A DNA stretch of 10,247 nucleotides from an uncultured Opitutales bacterium. GTDB taxonomy: Bacteria > Verrucomicrobiota > Verrucomicrobiia > Opitutales > UBA2995. This document shows, in pieces, positions 5,824 through 10,247 of the stretch (the stretch's first letter is position 1; each line of letters begins with the position of its first letter). Where the stretch lies: NCBI GenBank assembly GCA_937920335.1, contig CALGUT010000575.1, forward strand, positions 1-10,247, read 5' to 3'. Position numbers and translations under genes: made by a program. The notes beneath the pieces are model-generated. The model saw nothing but the letters and a program-made list of their open reading frames with translations, searched no databases and was not told the origin of the DNA.

Positions 5824-6240
5824 TTACTTAACTCGAGTATCTAGACTGATCCGCGATAGCTCGTTTTGTTTCAACAAATCCATCACATCGATTATCTTCT
5901 GATACTGCAGGGTCATGTCACCTCGCAAGTGAATGACCGGAGGATCATTCTGCTGGGCCATCAATTTGATACGATTTTCCAATTCTGAAAAAGTAACCTG
6001 CTCCTGCGTCCAATAATAAATGCCTTCCTTATCGATTGAAATAGCCTGAAAACGGGTTTCCGGCGAAGCAGGCGTTCGCGTCACGGACTCCAAAGGAAGG
6101 TCCACCTGTATTGATTGCTCCAGCAGAGGGGTCGTGATCATAAAGATAATCAACAATGCGAATGCCATATCAATCATTGGAGTCACATTAATCTCCGACA
6201 ATGCACTCATGCGATTCGCTTTATGAAAACTCCTGGCCAT
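5824..6240 (-). CDS. exbD: ExbD/TolR-family motor protein
   Basis: The 138-residue product has the family layout: a short cytoplasmic N-terminus, one transmembrane helix (about 17-41) starting INVTPMIDMAFALLIIFM, and a periplasmic domain of about 95 residues. Asp24 in the helix is the conserved proton-carrying residue (Asp25 in E. coli ExbD, Asp23 in TolR). The periplasmic part shows the expected ending: VIHLRGDMTLQYQKIIDVMD. Length is normal. It works with ExbB as the inner-membrane proton channel and motor. It begins 2 bases after the exbB stop and ends 1 base before the tonB-like start, a tightly packed middle gene. No Shine-Dalgarno sequence is visible at proper spacing; AGGT abuts the start too closely. 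Confidence 0.92.
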   Translation of the reverse strand: MARSFHKANRMSALSEINVTPMIDMAFALLIIFMITTPLLEQSIQVDLPLESVTRTPASPETRFQAISIDKEGIYYWTQEQVTFSELENRIKLMAQQNDPPVIHLRGDMTLQYQKIIDVMDLLKQNELSRISLDTRVK

Positions 6241-6242
6241 AC

Positions 6243-6938
6243 CTAAAAACGACGCGACGCAGTATCCTCTAATTCGATACGATCTGCCACAACACTGGCA
6301 AAATTCTCAACCTCAATCACCCGCTTTTTCGTAAGCGAAAGCAAGAAATTATAGCCAAATACAGATGGTATGGCTACCAGCAGTCCCGCGACCGTTGTTA
6401 GCAATGCACCTGATACACCGGGAGCAAGGCTCGCAATACTTGCACTACTTCCCAAACCAATAGCCCCAAATGCATCCATCACACCCCAGACAGTTCCCAA
6501 GAGCCCCATAAACGGTGCCCCCGTCACAATAGAAGCGAGCAACACCATCTTGCGCTCGTAATTCAGGCTCTGATTTGCCACAGCCCTTTGTAAAGCGTTC
6601 TCCGCATGTGAAACCGCATTTCCCTGGTCCGCATCCAACTCAACTGCTCGAAAGTAGGATTCGGTCGCTGCCTTAACAAGAGCAGCATACGGAATCGCAT
6701 TACTAAACGCCTTTTTGCTGGCCAGCTCCAAGAGCGACGGCGTTTCGTTCAAGGTTTTCTCAAACCGCATGTTGAGTTTATAAAGCTGTTTAAGCTCCAT
6801 AGCCTTTCCTATCATGACCGTCCAGGCAAGCGCGCTGAAAACACCTAGCGCGAGAATGATCAATTGACCCGCAGTGTTGGACTGAAAGAAATAGGTTAAC
6901 AGCCCAGATTCGTTAGATTGAGCGAGGATTAAAAGCAT
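6243..6938 (-). CDS. exbB: ExbB/TolQ-family proton channel protein
   Basis: The 231-residue product has three transmembrane helices at about 23-46, 132-156 and 173-200, with a cytoplasmic loop (47-130) between the first two, as in the MotA/TolQ/ExbB family. The hallmark GLLGTVWGVMDAF (146-158) includes the conserved Thr149. Helix 3 has GALLTTVAGLLVAIPSVFGY with the conserved Thr181/Thr182. The short N-terminus before helix 1 and total length near 230 resemble TolQ as much as ExbB, so the name follows the neighbouring TonB-like gene. Five such subunits surround two ExbD helices to form the proton-driven motor in the inner membrane. The ATG at 6938 has no Shine-Dalgarno sequence. It is the first gene of the leftward operon; its promoter should lie in 6939-7125 but no clear hexamers or Fur-type box are visible. 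Confidence 0.92.
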   Translation of the reverse strand: MLLILAQSNESGLLTYFFQSNTAGQLIILALGVFSALAWTVMIGKAMELKQLYKLNMRFEKTLNETPSLLELASKKAFSNAIPYAALVKAATESYFRAVELDADQGNAVSHAENALQRAVANQSLNYERKMVLLASIVTGAPFMGLLGTVWGVMDAFGAIGLGSSASIASLAPGVSGALLTTVAGLLVAIPSVFGYNFLLSLTKKRVIEVENFASVVADRIELEDTASRRF

Positions 6939-7125
6939 AAGTCGGTTGGGAAGACCGGATTTAGGATTAGTTGATCCCTTATCTTTCTACGCATTCTGCG
7001 CAGGCTTCAAAGGTAAAATCAAAGAGCGGAGTAGTTTTTTCTTTAAGAATTGGGTCCTGCAAATCATCTTCTCCCTTTTACTACTTGGACATACCTAATA
7101 AGATTTGACGAAAGTTAACCAATTT
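6939..7125. promoter_or_regulatory. Divergent promoter region between the exbB and sugar-kinase operons
   Basis: About 165-185 bases separate two divergently read operons, so both promoters should lie here. Only weak candidates are visible. Plus-ward, TAAGAT at 7099-7104 could be a -10 for the kinase gene, but no good -35 lies upstream. Minus-ward, a TTGAAG-type -35 (plus-strand complement near 7007-7012) lacks a good -10. No iron-box-like palindrome or riboswitch-like structure was recognised. Confidence 0.4.
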
Positions 7126-8241
7126 ATGGATCACAAAGCTCTAACACTCGAACACCTCAGTAAACACGGCGCAGAAGTCTCTCAGAAAAATGCACTGGTA
7201 GGATTTGATGGCTTCGTAGACAAAATAACCTCCGTTGTAGACAAACGGTTCGGTCAAGGCGAGCAGTTCGAACGAATGGAAACGATAGACGTTTTCGGTA
7301 ATCGCATTTTGTCTGCCGCAGGAAAAAGCACCAATATCGAGCTCTACGTGAACTACGAAAAACTCGGTGGTAACGGCCCGATCATGGCCAATGCGCTTCT
7401 CAATGCTGGAGTGAATACCCAATATATCGGCGCACTGGGCGAAAAATCTATTCACCCCGTTTTCGAAAAATTTGCGGCCGACACAAAGGCTATTTCCGTC
7501 GTTGACCCGGGAATTACTCACGCATTGGAATTCGCCGATGGAAAGATCATGCTAGGCACCATGGCTTCACTCGATGCTATCAACTATGACAGTATACTGA
7601 ACCGCGTTAAAGAAGGTGAGTTTTTCGATCTGCTCTCCCGTCAGGATCTCATCAGCATAGTCAACTGGACCATGATCCCCAATATGACTGAGTTGCTCGG
7701 TGACCTGTTAGACAATGTCATACCGAACCTCCCTCCACGGGATATGAAGCACTACTTTTTCGATTTAGCAGATCCAGCCAAGCGACCCGCAGGAGAAATC
7801 GAAACTGTCTTGAGAACTATCTCCCGGTTTCAAAACTACGGTCACGTCACCCTCGGTCTCAACCTGGCTGAAGCGAAACAGGTCTACGGCATTCTCGGAC
7901 AATCCGAAATCGAGCCTGACACCGGGGGCCTAAAATCTATGGCAAGTTTCATTCGCAGTGAGCTCGCATTGGGTTGCGTAGTAGTTCACCCTAAAGAATC
8001 TGCTGCTTGCGCAACCAAAGATGACACCTGCTGGATTCCCGGGCCCTATACCGAAAAACCAAAGATCACCACCGGTGCTGGCGACCATTTCAATGCGGGA
8101 TTCTCCACGGCTCAACTCTTGGGATTTCCACCACTCGCTTGTTTGACCGTGGGCGTTTGCTTTAGCGGTCACTACGTTCGCACCGGAGAAAGCCCAAGTC
8201 TCCATCACGTCCAGAGCTTCATCAAAAACTGGAACGATTAA
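7126..8241 (+). CDS. PfkB-family carbohydrate kinase
   Basis: From the ATG at 7126 the product is 371 residues. It is a ribokinase/PfkB-fold sugar kinase: an N-terminal strand (NALVGFDGFVDKI, about 22-34), the substrate-binding Gly-rich segment (LGGNGPIMANALLNAG, about 80-95) followed by YIGALG, and the C-terminal anion-hole/catalytic motif TTGAGDHFNAGF with Asp320 as catalytic base. The second PfkB signature normally begins with Asp, Asn, Ser or Lys; here it is Ile314. NLAEAKQVYG (about 246-255) matches the family's N-x-x-E region. It should phosphorylate a sugar or nucleoside with ATP in the cytoplasm; the substrate is unknown. An in-frame TTG at 7105 would add 7 residues; neither start has a Shine-Dalgarno sequence, and I prefer the ATG. 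The stop overlaps the tmk start (TAATG), implying coupled translation. Confidence 0.88.
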   Translation: MDHKALTLEHLSKHGAEVSQKNALVGFDGFVDKITSVVDKRFGQGEQFERMETIDVFGNRILSAAGKSTNIELYVNYEKLGGNGPIMANALLNAGVNTQYIGALGEKSIHPVFEKFAADTKAISVVDPGITHALEFADGKIMLGTMASLDAINYDSILNRVKEGEFFDLLSRQDLISIVNWTMIPNMTELLGDLLDNVIPNLPPRDMKHYFFDLADPAKRPAGEIETVLRTISRFQNYGHVTLGLNLAEAKQVYGILGQSEIEPDTGGLKSMASFIRSELALGCVVVHPKESAACATKDDTCWIPGPYTEKPKITTGAGDHFNAGFSTAQLLGFPPLACLTVGVCFSGHYVRTGESPSLHHVQSFIKNWND

Positions 8242-8882
8242 TGGCAGCCCCCAATCAGGGATTGTTCATCACCTTTGAAGGCTCCGAAGGAACGGGTAAG
8301 ACGACCCAGATTCAGCAGCTAGCCGCTAAATTCGAAAGCCTTGGACGCCAAGTCATAGTCAGTCGCGAGCCTGGTGGCACCGCCTTGGGGGAGGACATCC
8401 GGCACCTATTGAAACATGCGGACAGTGGAAAGAACATGGTTCCACGAGCAGAATTGCTGCTGTTTGCCGCCAGTCGAGCTCAGCACGTCGACGAGTTGAT
8501 TCTGCCCAGCCTCAAAAAAGGTAACATCGTCATTTGCGATAGGTTTCTTGACTCAACCACTGTTTATCAAGGTGTAGCCCGGGCAATCAATGCGAGGGAT
8601 GTGGATGAGATCAACAAGGTCGCAATCGCATCGACCCTGCCCGACCTGACCATACTGATCGACTTGGACCCCGAAGAAGGGTTTCAGCGCATCCAGTCGC
8701 GAAATACCGAGCCACCAGATCGTATGGAACAAGAACACATGGACTTCTACCGAGCCGTCCGCAACGGATACCTGAAATTGGCCGCCGACAATCAGGATCG
8801 ATTTCTGGTAGTGGACGGTCATCAATCAATCGAAGCGGTCGAAACCGCAATTTGGGATGGGATTAAAGACCGTATTATCTGA
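8241..8882 (+). CDS. tmk: Thymidylate kinase
   Basis: The 213-residue product phosphorylates dTMP to dTDP with ATP, the committed step of dTTP supply. The P-loop is GSEGTGKTT (14-22), with Glu16 as in bacterial enzymes. REPGGT (42-47) is the dTMP-binding motif. CDRFLDSTTVYQG (99-111) is the DR(Y/F) motif. The LID segment at about 150-163 is Arg-containing (SRNTEPPDRMEQ), which with the Arg-free P-loop suits the E. coli-like type II enzyme. LPDLTILIDLDP (133-144) is the core strand before the LID. Length is typical. The start codon shares one base with the stop of the sugar-kinase gene. It is followed by holB with a 26-base overlap, the tmk-holB order also known from E. coli. Confidence 0.97.
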   Translation: MAAPNQGLFITFEGSEGTGKTTQIQQLAAKFESLGRQVIVSREPGGTALGEDIRHLLKHADSGKNMVPRAELLLFAASRAQHVDELILPSLKKGNIVICDRFLDSTTVYQGVARAINARDVDEINKVAIASTLPDLTILIDLDPEEGFQRIQSRNTEPPDRMEQEHMDFYRAVRNGYLKLAADNQDRFLVVDGHQSIEAVETAIWDGIKDRII

Positions 8883-9840
8883 GCCATTGAAGGACACCAA
8901 CCCTGTGGAAGTTCTCGAACGCTCCATAGACAAGGGTCGGCTTCCCCATGCAATGCTGTTGCACGGAGATCACTACCCATTCCTGGAAGAAGTTGCGCTA
9001 GGCTTAGCCTCAGTATTACTGAACGTCGCCGTTGATAATTCTTTGGGGGATGAACGCTTTGACCGCGTTGAAAAACACCCCGACTTTTTCGCGCTACGCC
9101 CCTCCAAGAAAGCTCGTTCCATTCGGGCTGAGGATACTCGTGAGATCGTTCGTCAAATCCAACAATCACCGCACCAGGGTGAGCGCAAGGTCAGCGTCAT
9201 CTACGAAGCCGATCGTTTGGGTGCGTCAGCGCAATCCGCCAGTGCAAACATCATCCTTAAAACACTTGAAGAGCCACCCCTCGACACCTCTATAATTCTT
9301 ATTACCACTCGTCCGTATTCACTTTTGGATACAATCCGCAGTCGCTGCTTCAATTTCCGAATCCCCGCTCCCTTTGAACCCACCAACAATGAACCTTGGC
9401 ACCAATGGCTGGACGATTACTCGAGTTTCCTCAATGGAATGACGGAGATGAAATCGGATAAGGAAAAAATCACGGCCAGCTTCATAATGCTCTATGGGCT
9501 CATAGCACGGTTCAACGGGATACTCGCCGCCTTGGTCGCAGAGAACTGGACAACAGAGCGTAAAAAACTTCCGGAAGATTTATCGGATGAAGAAAAAGAC
9601 GCGACTCGCGAAGGCTCAGCCAAAGGCATTCGCGCAAAACTTCTCAAGGAGATCGAACATCAAACCCGTGAAACAGCAGCCCCATACCTGCGCGGCGAAA
9701 AAGAAGGCGATATTACGCTTAAGTTCACAGATAGCATTCAACAACTTGAAGAAGTCATCCGACTCTTGAATGTGAACCTCAAGGAGGAAACCGCCCTAGA
9801 AGATTACTTCCTCTCCTGCATGCGGATCTGGACACGGTAG
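8857..9840 (+). CDS. holB: DNA polymerase III delta' subunit
   Basis: The 327-residue product is the clamp-loader delta' subunit, a RecA/AAA+-like protein that helps load the sliding clamp. Family marks are the LPHAMLLHG strand (29-37), HPDFF (74-78), IRAEDTREIVRQI (89-101), GERKVSVIYEADR (108-120), the highly typical ILKTLEEPP (133-141), and the SRC motif with its Arg (162-164). The C-terminal collar region ends with LEDYFLSCMRIW. The Walker A loop is absent (GDHYPFLEE in its place), as expected for a delta' that does not hydrolyse ATP. The usual four-Cys zinc module before HPD is also missing. The ATG at 8857 lies inside tmk, a 26-base overlap, without a Shine-Dalgarno sequence; a GTG at 8905 is a less likely alternative. 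It is the last gene of the operon; 19 bases separate it from a convergent gene. Confidence 0.94.
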   Translation: MGLKTVLSEPLKDTNPVEVLERSIDKGRLPHAMLLHGDHYPFLEEVALGLASVLLNVAVDNSLGDERFDRVEKHPDFFALRPSKKARSIRAEDTREIVRQIQQSPHQGERKVSVIYEADRLGASAQSASANIILKTLEEPPLDTSIILITTRPYSLLDTIRSRCFNFRIPAPFEPTNNEPWHQWLDDYSSFLNGMTEMKSDKEKITASFIMLYGLIARFNGILAALVAENWTTERKKLPEDLSDEEKDATREGSAKGIRAKLLKEIEHQTRETAAPYLRGEKEGDITLKFTDSIQQLEEVIRLLNVNLKEETALEDYFLSCMRIWTR

Positions 9841-9859
9841 CCTAAACAGTGGATTGAAC

Positions 9860-10247
9860 TTAGTCCGTATAGTGCTTCTTCCGATCCAGTTGAGGCAACG
9901 AATCCAAGTCTGGAGGTGGGATAGTATTTAGGGCCGGGAAGTCTATCGACCAGCCATCTTTGGCGAGAAACAGCTCCCCAGAATAACCGGACTCCCTCGT
10001 TAACCGCTCTATAAATGCGTCACCATCAAGCCCCTCCAGACCCTTGGTTACGAAATGGGTGTATACAGCCTTCCTCGGTTCCGTCGCTTCAAATAATGAG
10101 ACAGCTTCCGGGATAGTCATCAGTTTGGCGACAACGCCCTGCATCTCTGGCTTTCGCGCCAGCTCTTCAGACATCGCGAGAATATTGGTCACCATCAAAT
10201 CTACATTCTTCCCACCGTTCACCAACGTCTCGGTAGGCCAGAAAACC
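9860..10247 (-). CDS. Unidentified protein, 5' part beyond the window
   Basis: A minus-strand frame is open from the right edge to a TAA at 9860-9862, about 128 residues. In-frame codons upstream of a TTG at 10225 continue without a stop (VFWPTETLVNGG), so I read this as the C-terminal part of a longer gene rather than a 121-residue protein. Visible features are a helical stretch (LMVTNILAMSEELARKPEMQ), then KAVYTHFVTKGLEGLDGDAF, and a Pro/Asp-rich tail (PALNTIPPPDLDSLPQLD) ending in KKHYTD. No signal, membrane helix or catalytic motif is seen in this part. I do not recognise the family. It is convergent with holB. Confidence 0.7.
   Translation of the reverse strand, partial: VFWPTETLVNGGKNVDLMVTNILAMSEELARKPEMQGVVAKLMTIPEAVSLFEATEPRKAVYTHFVTKGLEGLDGDAFIERLTRESGYSGELFLAKDGWSIDFPALNTIPPPDLDSLPQLDRKKHYTD

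Noticed and set aside
6939..7125. Fur-type iron box upstream of the exbB operon.
   Set aside because: Searched on both strands by eye; no GATAATGAT-like inverted pattern found.

Overview
The window looks like chromosomal DNA of a free-living Gram-negative bacterium with moderate GC. ExbB/ExbD/TonB-type energy-transduction genes, a lipoprotein and a Sec-exported protein show a diderm envelope. Near-complete absence of Shine-Dalgarno sequences and a divergent sigma-70-like protein would fit the Verrucomicrobiota (Opitutae-like marine lineages). That placement is inference from gene style only; no rRNA or marker gene in the window settles it.

Layout, left to right. Bases 1-79 are the 3' end of an unidentified gene. 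A divergent sigma-70/ECF-like protein follows (115-951) and overlaps, tail to tail, a pyridoxamine-phosphate-oxidase-fold flavoprotein on the minus strand (930-1376). Then come a DedA/VTT-domain membrane protein (1459-2094), a lipoprotein with a (beta/alpha)8 glycoside-hydrolase look (2142-3248) and an intact tRNA-Ala(GGC) (3318-3393). The next 660 bases hold one probable small minus-strand protein (3517-3819), a terminator-like hairpin, and a decayed second copy of the tRNA-Ala (about 3839-3913). After this lies an exported protein of unknown function (4054-4953).

The second half has two operons diverging from 6939-7125. Leftward, exbB-exbD-tonB-like genes (6938 to 4956) are packed with 1-2 base gaps and should make an inner-membrane proton-driven motor coupled to the outer membrane. 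Rightward, a PfkB-family sugar kinase, thymidylate kinase (tmk) and DNA polymerase III delta' (holB) overlap end to start, so translation is probably coupled; tmk and holB link dTTP supply to the replication clamp loader. A minus-strand gene of unknown function enters from the right edge (9860-10247).

The most unusual item is the degenerate tRNA-Ala copy about 500 bases downstream of the intact gene, with a small gene between them. It is either a decayed tandem duplication or an attachment-site scar from an element that once inserted at the tRNA. No CRISPR array, transposase, integrase or phage gene was seen. I found no clear new multi-gene system.
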